Shown: positions 33,181 to 45,770, counted from the first letter of the stretch. The stretch is 64,000 nt of DNA from Albugo candida (GCA_905220665.1 CAJNAR010000187.1:115001-179000); one strand, 5' to 3'. The notes: generated by a model from the letters alone, not told the origin. Program-made: numbers and translations.

Positions 33181-34255
33181 CTTGTTTTCTCCATCACCAA
33201 TGCATTCCTAAGTAATCTGCGAGTCTGCTTCAGAGTTACCATCATGGTCTTTTCGTTGCACGCTAAGTTTTAGTCGTTCATTCTGCACAATGATGCGCTT
33301 CCATCGCTCCGCAGATTTTAAAAGAACTCGGCTCATATGAGACGATCTGTACATTCGAACGAACGATAAACGATTGCGAGGATGTGGATGCTGGAGATTT
33401 TCGATTACAAAGCGCGCGGAAGCCAAATAAAAAGAGTACGAGCAGATGATGCAGATAACACTGCAGGATTTTCCAGAGAGATTCTCAGTACGTTGGAAAG
33501 TATAGAGAAGTCTATGCACTAGGAATTATAAATGATGCCGTCACGCTCAAACCAATTCCCAAAGCACGCCGCAACAAATTACAAAAGCAATCAAGGCGTG
33601 AAAGCGCGTGAGATAAGAATCGCAATCTAAACAACTTTTATTCTGAGAAAATGTTCAATTACACGTTAACCTATTTCTTTAATTTGAAAGCAGCTGATGT
33701 TTCCAAGTTTGAAATATTATTGCGATATTTAGCATCATATGTAATGATTTACTTGAGCATCTCATTGTCGCATATATCAGAGTCTTGCAATTGTGAACGA
33801 GAGCGACGAAGTCATGTATTATTTATCAGGCTCCTGGGCATTGAGCTAGGATTTTTAGAGAACCGCTAGCATAATTTGATGCCATCGAACGAAAAACGAT
33901 CGACGCTATTAACATTGCAAGCCATTTTCCTCTCAGTATTGTGACTGCGGGCATTGGAGATGGAACGTACGATTTTATGAAGCAGGATAAAGGTTCCCTT
34001 CACAGACGAAAATTAGAAAATTTGCAGCTCGTCGATTATCAATTACGTGTCACCCAATCCTTTTGAATGAGACACAATATAATTCAAATAGAAAATCGCA
34101 TCCAAATAGTCACTTTCTGTAGACGTCAAAGTCAGTTTGAACTTGATACACTCATGAATCTCTAAGAACAGCATCCTGCAATTAGACGTCTCGGGTATCT
34201 CGAAGCGGATCCATTCAACTTCGGATATACCATTCCAGAGAACCACGTGCAGTCT
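33181..34255. other. Stretch without recognised gene
   Basis: AT-rich DNA between the truncated copia and LINE copy 5. A 103-codon frame on the minus strand (33208-33519) and a 72-codon frame on the plus strand (33651-33869) show no motif I recognise. The first could be the decayed upstream part of E4, but has no integrase motif. Confidence 0.4.
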
Positions 34256-34464
34256 CTACCACAGTCTGGCAACCAACCCGAACAAGTAGAGGCCCAGTAT
34301 CTCCAGTTTCAGTCTCAATGACTGTGGTTCCTCAGAAAGCGTAAACAACCACATGGACCATGGCACTGGACTCAATTTGTGATTTCGTGAGCATCATATA
34401 CCGCGGGCTAAAATTCGATTGCCTCGACAAAGCAGCGACGCCGAAGCTCGGGGGTACTGCTTAA

Positions 34465-35510
34465 CCAAGCACTGCACAGTACCCTACCAAAAAGATTATC
34501 TTTTTTTATATTTGAAATTTCATTTGACCACGCGCTCCCTTCCCGTACACTTGTCTCACATCCCAAGAATAAAGGTATGGCCACTCAAACTCTGGGAACT
34601 AAATCTTATCTATTGAGGGTTGAAGCCGTCTGGTCGTAATGAAATTGGCTGGTCAGAAACTCCCTTGATTGCAGCTCATTTCGGAATCAGTCAAAGACAA
34701 TTATAGCGCACTGTGAAGCACAGCCGCAATGAAACCAGTAGTATTCCCAAAAAAAGCTCAGGACGACCAAAAAAACTTGATGAAATGGATGTTAGGCGCT
34801 AGGTTCGCAAATCAAGAATGATCGGTGGGCAACAGAGACATCACCGTGAGCAACAACACGGCGACTTCATGAAACTAGATAATTTTCTCGCGTAGCGCTC
34901 AAAAAGCCATTTTTAAGTGCAAAGCATATCGCCTGTCGATTGGACTATGCACCGGGACATAAAAATGATACGAAGCAGTTCTGGAGTTCGGTCTCGTGGA
35001 CAGATGAAGCCAGCTTTAAAATCGGCAAGAATTCCTCAAGCCGCTTGTCTGGAGAACAGCCTATGAGAGGTACAATCTAGACTGTCTAGCGCCCTATTTC
35101 AGATCAGGGCGCTATTCAGTGATGGTCTGGGGCGCCTTTCAAGAAAAAAAGAAGAGTCGATTAATCCGCATGGGTCGGAACTGGTGGAAAGCAGTTGTCT
35201 TTGTTGAAGAAGTCTATGATATTGAATTGGGCAGATTTTGGGCTGAGCTCAATAGTCCTATATCAATGGAAGATGGCACTCCATTCCATCGAAGCATTGC
35301 CTGTATGAAATAGAGGGATGAAGGAGGCAACGCAAAGTTGAAATGAGCATCAAATTCCTAGACCTCAACCTAATCTAACGTGTGTGGGCGAGACTCAAAG
35401 ATCAGATCCAAAAGGTTCTCACCGCAATAAATGATGAAGAATTGTTGCAACAAATTCAAGATTTTTGGTCCAAGATAGTTGAAGATTGGTTGAAAAGCTT
35501 AGTCGACACC
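34465..35510 (+). mobile_element. Tc1/mariner-like transposon relic (transposase plus strand)
   Basis: Cut-and-paste transposon in LINE copy 5. Broken frames show an N-terminal helix-turn-helix (PLIAAHFGISQRQL, then GRPKKLDEMDVR), the first Asp in VSWTDEASFKIG, VMVWGAFQEKK at about 35117-35150, the second Asp in MEDGTPFHRS, and a degraded LDLNLI plus VWARLKDQIQK at 35370-35415, corresponding to the PDLNPIE / NVWARLK region that holds the third acidic residue. Gaps, stops and a lost ending make it inactive. Terminal inverted repeats were not identified. Confidence 0.8.
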
Positions 35511-36620
35511 TTTTTTACGCCTTTTATTGTGGCAACCAAGACAGCCTTAATAGCCACCACCAAGGATTCCAAGCTTCGAAGAATACTCACTCGCATGCTG
35601 AACTTACGGTGAAAAGCGGGCAGAAGACGTCTTCATCTGCTTGTTCTTTCTCATCCTTGAAGTCCCCCACCGTCAAGTATTCATTCGAGCTTGGACACCC
35701 CTCTCAAACTAACTCAACTGCACAGTTCGAACCGAGATTCCTGCGGGAGAATTCGTTTAACTACCGGTTCGTTTGGAGAAAGAAGAAGCCTAGATCAACC
35801 TTCCCTACACTCGTACTGGGTTTAAGATCGCATTTTCCGCATCGGAAAATAACAACCGTGCATCCATCCCTTGCTTGGTCCAAGCAGAAAGCGGTGTTGT
35901 TCATGGCAACCCGCTGTACCAGGGCGAAGCTATTGAAAGCTTGATAGAGGAACAAAGTCTTCACAAAGGCCCGCAACTACTCTGGAACACGGCGCATCGT
36001 CGAGAACAAACTGCAACATTTCTTCTACGCCCTCAAAGTCCCAGGGACACGCCTAGTGGCAACAGCAGCCCAACCTACCGTTATTGAATCAGTCTCCCGG
36101 GAACCATCGATCGAGTCCCACATAGTTTATGCCGATCACGCTATCTTGCGTGCTATCAGCAATACGCCAATCGATACGCATGGAGGTTCTTCCAGATTAC
36201 ATCGTCGTATTACTCATCGTTGTGGTGACAGTATCCCCTGCAAAGAAACCTTGTTGGTGGCATTATTCCCTAGTGACAAGGATCGCAACTTCACAGTGTT
36301 TCTCGCCGAATATGATCTCTATATCTGGGCCTTTGCATCATCAATCGATATCGATTCGGTTAGTGCTGCTGCTCTCATCTCTAAAGATCATTTCACCTAT
36401 CTTAAGTTTAGCCACTTCCTCCTAGTGTGGTTATGGCACTAGCCGCATTAGAATTAGCCACTTATGTCCTTTCTAAGGCTCCCTAGTCTATGTAGTCTCC
36501 TTGGATACACATTCTCTTGCCCCAAAGACGCTATGGAACACTTTAGCACTTCTTCCGCCATTGAAATCCGCGGCACGTCCGACACATTCGGTCGAGTGAC
36601 AGTAAATTCCGCTGGTTCTT
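35511..36620 (+). pseudogene. LINE copy 5, N-terminal region
   Basis: Reads a Lys/Thr-rich run matching the AKKTAIKAAKGF segment of copy 3, then ESGVVHGNPLYQGEAIESLI and EEQSLHKGP (35885-35970), then LRAISNTPIDTHGG and LAEYDLYIWAFASS with LKFSHFLLVW, counterparts of FDLYLRAYGAS and LFLLWDD in copy 3. Three or more frame changes. Confidence 0.65.
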
Positions 36621-37170
36621 AAGCAGCCTTGGACCTCATCTGGCCTTTAACTAAACATGAATGGTCTGAACCAAGTCAACCCAGCTTTCTATCGACAACT
36701 ATTTCCCTCTCATCAACTTATCACACTCCAAAAAACTCGATTGAGTTGTGCCGATCATCAACAACGCAACTCGTATTTCATCAGTACCGTGGATTCCACC
36801 CGAAGATCTTTTTGTCTCCCTTGGAGGTTACCAATGGTGTTGGACGTAATGGCGTGGGCTCAATCATCCTGTTACATCACCCCTTCGGGTCCTATGATCA
36901 ATATCACCTCCAGATACATCACGAATGCATATCAAAGCCACTTCATGATTATCGACACTTCCTTGGAACAGCAACACGTGTGGCTTCATGTCCTTTATGC
37001 ACCTGATCAGCTTACCGCAAGAGTCACTTTCTTCGAATATCTCCCTACTTTCTTCCCGGATGATATTCAACATATCGTATTAGGGGACCTAAATGCTCTT
37101 ATTGTCCCTTCCCTGGATTCTGGAGCATCACAGCACAAGTGCCCGACTTCCGAGTTATTGGAGCTGGTCA
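36621..37170 (+). pseudogene. LINE copy 5, endonuclease domain, N-terminal part
   Basis: A 223-codon frame (36657-37328) begins MNGLNQVNPAFYRQLFPSHQ and LITLQKTRL, where the usual Glu of the QETR motif is Lys. It continues through a shifted stretch, PMINITSRYITNAYQSHFMI, HVWLHVLYAPDQLTAR and IVLGDLNALIVPSLDSG (the GDxN motif, with Leu for Phe). It breaks off at the next Tc1-like relic, before the RIDY-type motif. This copy best shows the beginning of the endonuclease. Confidence 0.75.
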
Positions 37171-37760
37171 CATCAGTCCAGCAGATTGATTTCCAAAACT
37201 CCATACTGGAGTTCTGTTATTTTTTTGCAAAGTCCAGTCTCTTTGCAGTGTGTGGATTGTTTAGAAAGAGCTTTTTATCCCTTACTCTAGCAGAAGACCA
37301 GCGGCAGGTAAAGTCTCTCTCGTTGTAGTCTGACCAGCTTCAGTTGGCATGTTGATGGTACTTTCGGCCAAAGTTGAACATCTTGCACCCTTGGTGCTAT
37401 GAACTAGAATTCTGACGTCTCTTTTTGAACATTTTTTGCTATCCAGGGCTTTTCTTTGGCATAATTGTGTTCTCTTTCTTCCACCTCTCCATGATGCGTC
37501 GCACCTGTGGCTCATTTGTATTGAACGTGTAGGCAATTTCTACAACTGTTGTACCATCCTGCCTAATTAAAACAATGCGCAAATGTTTCTCGGCAGTCAA
37601 AGTATGTTTTTGTGCAGTTTCAGCAATATTTAAAAACTTTTGGGGTGCGGCAGTGGTTTTTTCCAAGGCAAGTTTGCGATTGAGTGGAGAGATTAAGAAA
37701 AAGCAAACAACTATTTTCGTCCAGGTCCAGGTGGAAGACATGCCTTCCACTATTCAACTT
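37171..37760 (-). mobile_element. Second Tc1/mariner-like transposase relic
   Basis: On the minus strand, frame 37439-37750 reads LTAEKHLRIVLIRQDGTTVV and EIAYTFNTNEPQVRRIMERW, a helix-turn-helix of the Tc1 type, followed by PKKSPG (usually GRPR). Broken frames continue with KCSKRDVRILV, LAESTINMPT and KKLFLNNPHTAKRLDFAKK, the segment before the first catalytic Asp, and FWKSICWTD at the LINE border. Only the N-terminal half remains. It is a different lineage from the one at 34465, and the opposite strand. Confidence 0.72.
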
Positions 37761-37902
37761 ACCGCATACGTCAGGTCGGATCTATCTTCTCGCTATCTCT
37801 TCCCCTTCTAGGGATATGACTTAGGTATATATTTCAAACAACTATTCGTCAAGATCATTGCTTTTTTTAGCATTTATGAAAAGAATAACACTTGCGTGTC
37901 GT

Positions 37903-38256
37903 ATGAGTAGTGCCTCAGTTCAAGTCTTCGCTGAATGAAACGTTTCGAAACGTTCTCTAAATTTCTACAACAGTAGGTACGAATTTCTAAGTATTACACT
38001 TTTTCTATTCACGCATATTGAAAATCCACGGGAAATACATCCGACAGAAAGTAGAGGTGAGCTAGGATTTAGAAGAATGTCTCAACTACTTATAGAATAT
38101 ATTCCGCTCAAGTGCTCTAGTAAGTCATCCAAGGAGCGTGACATACTGCTCTTCACTTACGCAAATATGTTTTTAAATCCAAGAGGAGACAAGGTTTTGG
38201 CAAACTACAGAGTCACCGAAAGAGCACAAGTCACTGTCCAACTTCTCGATAGATAG
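37903..38256 (+). pseudogene. Unrecognised frame with one stop
   Basis: From ATG 37903 the frame reads 118 codons to TAG 38254, broken only by TGA at codon 12. It includes SLNFYNSRYEFLSITLFLFT, HIENPREIHPTES, RMSQLLIEYIPLKC and NPRGDKVLANYRVTERAQ. The composition resembles a folded protein rather than random AT-rich DNA. I do not recognise the family. It may be a decayed host exon; a 16-bp palindrome lies at codon 13. Confidence 0.4.
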
Positions 38257-40480
38257 TCGATATGTTCTATTAGAACATGGGCCATCATACAGATCTGATG
38301 TATTCTATCCGCATGTGAATTGAAGATCCAATTTTATCCCATAATGGGAATCTAAAAAATTTCTATCATCGGATTTGGGCGTCGTATGGAAGTACCTGAA
38401 TGTCGGTATTGCATGTTTAAAAACGGTAGAATGATGATAAAAGTAGAGTGCTGATGAGGTTGTATTCTACCATATCAGCAAGCAGGGTGAGAACGTCAAT
38501 ACTACAATGTCCTTACGGGACTGCATACAGTACAGACCGGTGGTATCAACGTGAAAGAAGTTAAGTCCGTACTTGTACAAGATCATTTTCACACTACCTG
38601 CTTTCTACTTAACTTTCCAATCAATAACTACGAGCAACTTTGATGATCGTATAAGACTTCTTAAGCAGGCTCGGGATGCTGATTGAATGGATTGTTTAAC
38701 CTATGATTGGTGCAATTATTGATGAGCGTCCGGTGTCATCGTTTTAAGAAAGCGTGAGCTCTTAAATTAGGATGAGAAGTTACTTCCTCCTCCAATTTGA
38801 TATACACCCAAAACCAGAGCAATGTAGAGCCAATAAAACATAGTCAAGTTACATTTTTGTTTAACATACATTACCGAGCACTTTCAAAGCTATCAAATAC
38901 TCCTATTGCTATTTATATTGTGTTGATCTATGATGCGTCTCATAAAAGTCGTTTAACCTACCTCTTTTTTGGCCCTAGACTTAGTATGATCGATCAATTA
39001 ATTTAATGATCAATCATGGCTGAAATGCTCAGTTTTGAGATACTGATTGATAGTGATCGTATATTCAATGTCCGATGTATTTGCTTTGTTGTCCTTTTCG
39101 ATGATGTCATTGTTCATCTATACTTAAAAATGAGATAAATTTTTCTGACCGCTGTGGGACGGAAATATCTACCCGGCACCTGACTACGTACTCAGTTAAC
39201 TCATTGATAAATCTCGAGAAAGATGACAAGTGGGTGGTACAGTAAAAATATGACGATTGTGCAGACTGAATATCCGATTGGCAGAAGCGAATAGATTGGA
39301 AGATATCGCTGGTATCGCAGTGAGACGACTGAAATCAACAAGATGCCATTACACAATCTTTATCGCATTTTTCATTCTATAAAAATCCTTTCTTATTGAA
39401 AGAAAGGAGCTTTTTCGACTATGAGAGTCGCTCTAGTTCTATCAATTGTTATGAAAAGGCAAAGAATTGCAAGTATCGGGGAAACATTGAAGTTTTTTAT
39501 ATAATTTATCAAGGCGATATGTAAAACTGCAATTAGTGACGGCTCATGAAGAATAGTGATTTTGCTTTACAAAACATTACATTTTTGTGATAAGTACGAG
39601 TGCTCTTCCACTCGCGATCATTTTCTACCGTATCGGAAGCCGCTCATACTTAATTGGGTACGTCGTGAGGATATTTTAAAACAAAATATAGTTTAGAATG
39701 CCTCATTGCTTTGTACACTTATACAACCCCAAGACTGTTCATGTCATGTTTTAAACAAAGCGGGCAGATAAACACAAATTTGGTGCTGACTGAATCTAAG
39801 GCTCCAGCACTTGCACCATTTCATACTTTAATTGGTCAAGAAAGCATGAAGCTATTTGATCCAGAACAGTAAAGCTGCTCCACCCTTATCAAAATCTATT
39901 TGTTCTTGCTCAACCATCTAATCTCGCTTTTGCTGCTGCATCCCATACGCCAACAAAGAAGACAACAAGGTGGTCTTGCGTTAAATCAACCAAGTCGCCA
40001 AAACAATTTCATCCCATCCCACATTCTCACCAATCCAAATTATTTTAGCCTATATTCAAACGATCACGAATAGTAATCTAGAAGAAGAAAAACAAAGCAA
40101 GAGTATTATTGTGTACTTCGGAAATCTCATCTCGACCAAAGTACTGTTAGGAATTATGCACGTAGCGTGTTAGCGAAACTTTAGCGAATAAAGCTAAGAA
40201 GTGACTAATATGCTATATTTTTGTATGACCCCATCAAATTACATTTATTACGCTTTCTTAGGCATGAAAACTGTCGTACAGAAAACTTCGGCCAGCGCAG
40301 AAAGTGACTAAGACACTCTTTGATACTATCAATTCGCCACTCACAACGATGAAAGTGACCAACCTAACACCGGTGTATCTTTTAAGTGGACGCAAAAGTA
40401 GAGATTGCGAGTGAGTGGAATCAAAGGAGAGAGGAATGCCGTACAAGGAGTGCGCGCAAGAAAAGTCGCGTACCATCAAA
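38257..40480. other. AT-rich stretch without supported gene
   Basis: No frame with recognisable motifs on either strand. The plus frame 38797-39006 and the minus frame 40258-40479 are short and anonymous. No tandem repeat or LTR pair was noticed. Confidence 0.4.
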
Positions 40481-40489
40481 TACTCTATA

Positions 40490-41340
40490 CTAACGTATCA
40501 TTAGCGCAGCCCTTCTTAGAATTGTAAGATCGTACGTGTATGCGTATGTGCAAGAGCCATGATCAGCATTCCTCCAAGTAGACCAAACGTCTCGATAAAA
40601 AAGATCCGGCTTTTCCTCAATAATGGACACGAAAATAATCTCGAAAGTCATCTCGTCTACAGGTGTGGCGAAGAGCTTAGACTCAGGATCCAGTGTTCTC
40701 GAGAGGGCTTCCCTGTACAAGGGGTACGTTCGGTTCGATGATGAGACTTGTCCTCTACATAACCCGCATTTTTCCTTCTGTACAAACTTTCTGCAATGTA
40801 TTCTATCTTCTTCGGCTTTATCTTGTAAGCATCTACCACGCGAAGATAAATTGAGGGAGGAAGTGGTGATGAGTATGCTACATTCGCCAGATACGAGTAC
40901 CTACTACTTTAGACGTCTTTGGAACTACACTATTGTGCTCTTCCGCTGCTTTCAATGCCAACGTATCTTTCCTCTCCAAGAGACAGAGTCGTAGAAATGC
41001 ATTCTTTCGGATACCACTGCCTGAAGCACTGAAATTTCAATTGACCCACACGCATAGGAAGAGTCACACCGTTTATTGCTATGACGAAACAAGATATGAC
41101 AAGGAACGTCAAGTCCATTATTTCCTGGGTTGTACATATTGACATGAGAACGACCAAGTTCACCGGGGTAAACCAAAGCATATCGGATAGACATAAGCTC
41201 TGTTTCCGCCAAACGATAAGGTCACTTTTTCCTTGACATATTAAAATAAAAGCATGGAACTCAGCTTGTCGCTTCATTGGGTGATATCTATGAGGGTAAT
41301 CAAGCCCTTCTCGTTCCATTGTTGTCACAGTTAACACGCA
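40490..41340 (-). pseudogene. Unrecognised decayed gene, minus strand
   Basis: Several frames read plausibly in sequence: ETELMSIRYALVYPGELGRS, HVNMYNPGNNGLDVPCHILF, LKAAEEHNSVVPKTSKVVG, KIKPKKIEYIAESLYRRKN and YREALSRTLDPESKLFATPV, DEMTFEIIFVSIIEEKPDLF. Frame changes and stops separate them. It may continue the relic at 41482-42588 on the same strand. I cannot name a family. Confidence 0.4.
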
Positions 41341-41481
41341 AAGTTAGTGTCCCAGTACTGTCGCAACTATTTGCTCACCTGCCTTGGTGCGATGTCTGGC
41401 AAAAAGATATAATGGACTCAGCTCCAATTTTTACTTTTTTGACAAGTGTGCTTTTACTTGCATGCCTCAGTCCTACGATTT

Positions 41482-42588
41482 CTAAAGTGAAGTGTCTCTC
41501 GGCATGTGCAATTTTTCGTTCTCAACTGTCAGCAATTTCACAAACGAGGTGATCCGAAGGATACTGTCACCTTTCCGACACGCGTACGACACAATTAAGT
41601 GCTGATTGAATGACTTTTTGACATCATGGAGAGAATCTTCATTCCACTCGACCGGAGATCCCCAAAGTTCGTGCGGATATCTGCTGGATCAAAGGTTTCT
41701 ATTGTTGAGAACTAGACCACGCCGAATCCATTCACCGCAAATACTCATTGGATATCTGATGTTGCAAAAGCTTTCTTCAGGACTCACCAAAACGTCATCT
41801 TGCAGCCTTGCTCGAGCCATTTCATTTGACATGATTATCAGAGTATCAGGAACGACTTTACTGGTTCGTAACGTTCTTCTGGTTCCTTTATTCAGCTAAA
41901 ACCAGCTCTTCCTTGCTCATTGTCTCTCAGTGCATGCGCTTGTGAAACAAGGGTACAGCAGCTCCCCAATGGTAATCTCCAACGCCAAAAACTCTCGTCT
42001 CTTCTTCAAAAGCTGAAGAAGCATTCGCCGGTAAATCTGATTTTCTCTCATGGTAATAGAAAAGTGTATTTGATCAAGCTACCCGATCGCAAATGGCAGG
42101 GAACGAATGAAACATGGTGTCTTCGACCACATATGAGTATTGCATCGGGTTATACAAATCGATTGATGCGTTGCTGTTAGCATTTCCACTGATCTTCATG
42201 GCCATGTAGTACATTTTCACGTGTCTTCAAGTGTCATTCAAAAGCTTGAACGGCGACTTCTTTATCCGATCTCGCTCACGAATTCGAATGAAGCCTATAC
42301 AATTCTCCGAGAAGAGTTCATCCCACGTACCCTTTCGGCATCAAATCTTGACTGTTTTTTTCATGTTGTTCCTCGTACCAACTAGTGTTTGAATTGAACG
42401 CTCCTAGCGCGGCTCTAATTCGGCGCTGAATTGGAGCTTATAGAAAGTGTCTTGTGACTGGATCCTCCACCAAAGAATGCTGCAGCTCGTGTATATCGAC
42501 ATACATCATCTCCCTTGCTCGTGTCGACCCGTTTTGAAGCTTTTGTTTTTCGGGTACTTGATTTAGCGCGTTTTGATCCACTGCACAT
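41482..42588 (-). pseudogene. Unrecognised decayed gene, about 1.1 kb, minus strand
   Basis: Starts at ATG 42588 with a basic N-terminus (MCSGSKRAKSSTRKTKASKR). After a frame change it reads WDELFSENCIGFIRIRERDR, IKKSPFKLLND, SIDLYNPMQYSYVVEDTMFH, FHSFPAICDRVA, FEEETRVFGVGDYHWGAAVP; after another change RARLQDDVLVSPEESFCNIR, YPMSICGEWIRRGLV, YPHELWGSPVEWNEDSLHDV, to TAG at 41482. Interior stops are four TGA and one TAA. The long coherent stretches argue for a former gene. The family is unknown to me. Confidence 0.5.
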
Positions 42589-43099
42589 TATTGAAACTAA
42601 TTCATGAGGGTGACAGTGTCAAACTAGTCACTCCCGTCGTAACTTCCATATTGAGCGGCAATCTCACGACTCATCTATCGTCCGAAGGTTCACTAATTCT
42701 ATCATATCTATTCATTTATTCCTGCCCTTGCATTAATCAGAACGACATGTGATAGAGAATAATATTGTGGGAATTTGTGTAAAGGATTGATGGGATGTTG
42801 GAAAACTTACTTTGCTCGCTTTCAAATGCCTGGATTTTTGCCGAAAAGCATTCCATTCTGATCCAATGCGAACACACTTGCAACCTATCCATGCCTACAT
42901 CCTCCCAAATTGAGACGATGCATCATTCGGTGTCGTCTGGGGGTTATACCAGTAAAGTGGTCTCCAAAACCAAATGGTTCCTCAATGCAACCAGCAAATC
43001 TCGTATCAGCTCGTTCTTGAAAAGCGTAAGCCTCGGACCACTGAGGCATTCCTGCAAGAGTCTATATAAATTTTTCTACCAGAAAGCGTAAGACTGTTT

Positions 43100-45365
43100 G
43101 TGTTAGGATAGATAGACGAGCTTCAAAGGGTCAAGCATCACTAATGGTTTGTCAAGACCTACATATATCACAATGTGAATTTATTTTCCGGGCGATAAAG
43201 ACGTTGCCATACATATTCAGCTTCTATGATGTCGGAGGCTGTTTGTTACGATTCGAAAACGCGGTAAGACTGGATCTCAGACGAGGGTGATGGTCAAGTT
43301 CAGTGTGCGACTAGCGATATGTGACCAAGCACACTGGAGCATATTGGAAGAAAACATTCAATTTTCTTTTATTGTGACAGAGATGTCGTACACTCAAAGG
43401 AAGGAATGATGAAGTAGAAATTGCTTCAAATCGAGACAGTCAATTCATCCTAGATAGGGCATTTTGATCTTCAATCCATCTCATTGCGTACTCAATAGTC
43501 CCGCATAGCTTCTCAGGTTCATCTTTTGGACACGTCTTCCCGTTGGTATTTCAGTATCAATGAAAGCTGCATTTTGTACGAGATTAGCCCCTTATTTGTA
43601 TAATAGGTTATGTCATGAATAGCGAAATCGGGATTATCACATTATCCGTATCGCTTTGACAGTCAATTTTGCGAGATTTAGCTGGCAGTATCCCGGCGTA
43701 TGCAGCAAAAGACATGTTGAACAGCCTCTAGATTATATCCGGCCCACTTTCTAAACTGTAACGTTACAGAAAAGCTTGCCAAAGCTCGTAAGGTTGAGTT
43801 TGTTTGAAGGTCAATTTTTCATAAAGAAGCGTCAGGCAGTGCGTGAAGAATCTTAAACGTGCACATCAGTATGATGCATGCGGCGTAAATGATGTGACCT
43901 TGAGCGACGCGGGGTATAAATCAGTCACATGGGCGCCCAAATCTAGATAAATCTCCTCAACCAATATATCTCGTAAGACTCATGATTCTAGAATCTAATC
44001 GATAGGATCGGGCATACTCGTTGCTGCGGCTGTTGCTTCATATGAATGAGGGGAATCCCTGTATACGTTTGATGAAAATGAGCCTCCGAATAAAACGGCC
44101 ATAGTTGTTCTCATGCTTCCGGATACGCTATCATGTCGTATTTAATGCACCATCTCTTCGCATTATGCACCCACTTTTACGCAGTATCTGCGTTCCTTCT
44201 TGAAAGTCATTTAGTGAAGCATAAATTAGCATACGGGGCCTTTTTCGATCGGATGCGCTACACGATTGTCATCACTTGTCAACAGATCTGCAACGATAAA
44301 AATCAACATTCAAGTTGTGGCACTTTAAATTACAAGCTTTGTCCACGTTTCTTAAATCCACCATTAACTCGGTCGACCCTCAAGATGACCACTGATCAAC
44401 ATTTTCCCTAATTCTGAAGTGGATCGGGAACCCCTGATTAGTCAATAGGAAAGTCTCGAGAAAAATTCGCGTCGGTCATTACAAGAGAGGCGTTAGTGAA
44501 ATCTTAATATTAAAAACATTTCTATGACACGTGCTGATAATGGAAGCTGCATAAACAGCAGCCAACCAATATCTACAAAAGTACCACACTTTTAATTGTC
44601 AAACCCTTTTTATCGTATCATCTTATAGGGTGGCAATAAGGCTCACGTTTTGCTGAATGAGTCATCCAGCGTTTCGTACCTTTTTCTTCTTTCTAGCCGA
44701 GTCTTTATACCAAGTGTATGCGCCGCTGAGAAAAGTGCATTTTGAAAATGTTGATGTCACTTCATCTCGCTACTACTGCCTTCGCTAAGCGAGCGTATAC
44801 ATTAGCTAAGCGATTCTGGTAGATTCCCTATTGTTGATTCTTCCGAGAACACAACCAACCAAGTCTTTTTTCCGTCAGTATTACCAAGTTAGGAGTACTC
44901 CAAGCACTATTTAACCGTAGACGTTTTGTCTAACTACTCGGACTATCGACTTTGTGCATTACATTGTGTTTGCGCTCAAACATCTCTGTGTTTGCCTTTA
45001 CTGTTAATCTGGGCAAGAAAACGAACAATGTCACCTTCATCGATATCTGTACCTAATTCTCTCGTATTCTGGTTCTATTTCTGTGTGTAAAGTTCAATCT
45101 TTTTACCTTTTGAGTCGGCATGAGTATAGGTGCAACTGCGCGCGAGTTTTTGACACTTCAGACATATTGATATGTGGATACCGTTTCTTCGTTCGAGTTC
45201 CTGATTCAGCCATGCTTCTTAGCCAAGCGTACAGCTGTAGCCACCGCTTTATTATGTATTTGAGTACTCTTAAAGAACCCGTGCATGTAAGCTAAAGTGA
45301 AGGTGTACCGAATAAATGTCCAAGACGTAGAACTTGTAAATGCCCTCTTGTGCCAAAATGAAAAA
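43100..45365. other. AT-rich stretch without supported gene
   Basis: Short anonymous frames only (the longest is about 92 codons at 44133-44411). No motif, LTR or tRNA seen. Confidence 0.4.
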
Positions 45366-45369
45366 AACC

Positions 45370-45770
45370 GCACAATTTATCAGATTCCTGCTCTACTTCC
45401 TGAATTGGAGAATTCAGAAAGGAGTACCGCTTGAAGGCAACTCCTCAATTGAATACATGATTTGCCTTGAAACATTCTAGCTTCCCAGCTATTGGAGAGG
45501 ACGCCCAACTCATTTCCATCATCAATCAATTTTTAATCTCTTTGAGTTTCTCCATGGATGTTTATCAATCTTCACCAAATTATTTCGAATTTTTACGACC
45601 TGACTGTGCGCCGAACTTGACTTGTAAGCATTATCATGAGACCCCCGGAATATCTGCCTTTTTAACGTGTATTGACCAGTAATGTTTTGGGGGAATTCAT
45701 CAAATATGAGACTCTCTCTTGACGAAATTCCAACTGTAACACTTCCCACTGTCGTCAGAAGTTCCTGCAC
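45370..45770 (-). pseudogene. Unrecognised reading frame, possible exon
   Basis: The minus frame 45522-45770 (ELLTTVGSVTVGISSRESLI, FDEFPQNITGQYTLKRQIFR, NLVKIDKHPWRNSKRLKID) continues after a stop as KLIDDGNELGVLSNSWEARM. Before its Met, the sequence CTATTGAGTGCAG would suit an intron acceptor. Function unknown. Confidence 0.35.

Larger units (their letters stand above)
34256..37170 (+). mobile_element. LINE copy 5, interrupted by a Tc1-like element
   Basis: Left fragment 34256-34464 (the LDSICDFVSIIYRGLKFDCL type segment, then a QSSDAEARGY frame), then a Tc1-like relic, then 35511-37170. The LINE resumes at GCCTTTTATTGTGGCAACC, which aligns with TCCCTCCATCATGGCAAAG of copy 3. About 300 bp of LINE between the two junctions is missing, so the event was not a simple insertion. 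The copy ends inside the endonuclease domain. No RT remains. Confidence 0.78.

Noticed and set aside
37171..37328. Extension of the endonuclease frame of LINE copy 5 to 37328
   Set aside because: The sequence after about 37170 fits the minus-strand Tc1 transposase, so the plus-strand extension is accidental.
1..37760. A new multi-gene functional system in the left half
   Set aside because: All long frames there are explained by LINE, copia or Tc1-like proteins.
42795..43091. 98-codon plus-strand frame (MLENLLCSLSNAWIF...)
   Set aside because: The opposite strand reads more like protein (PQWSEAYAFQERADTRF, FGFGDHFTGITPRRHRM) with two stops; neither is convincing enough to list as a gene.
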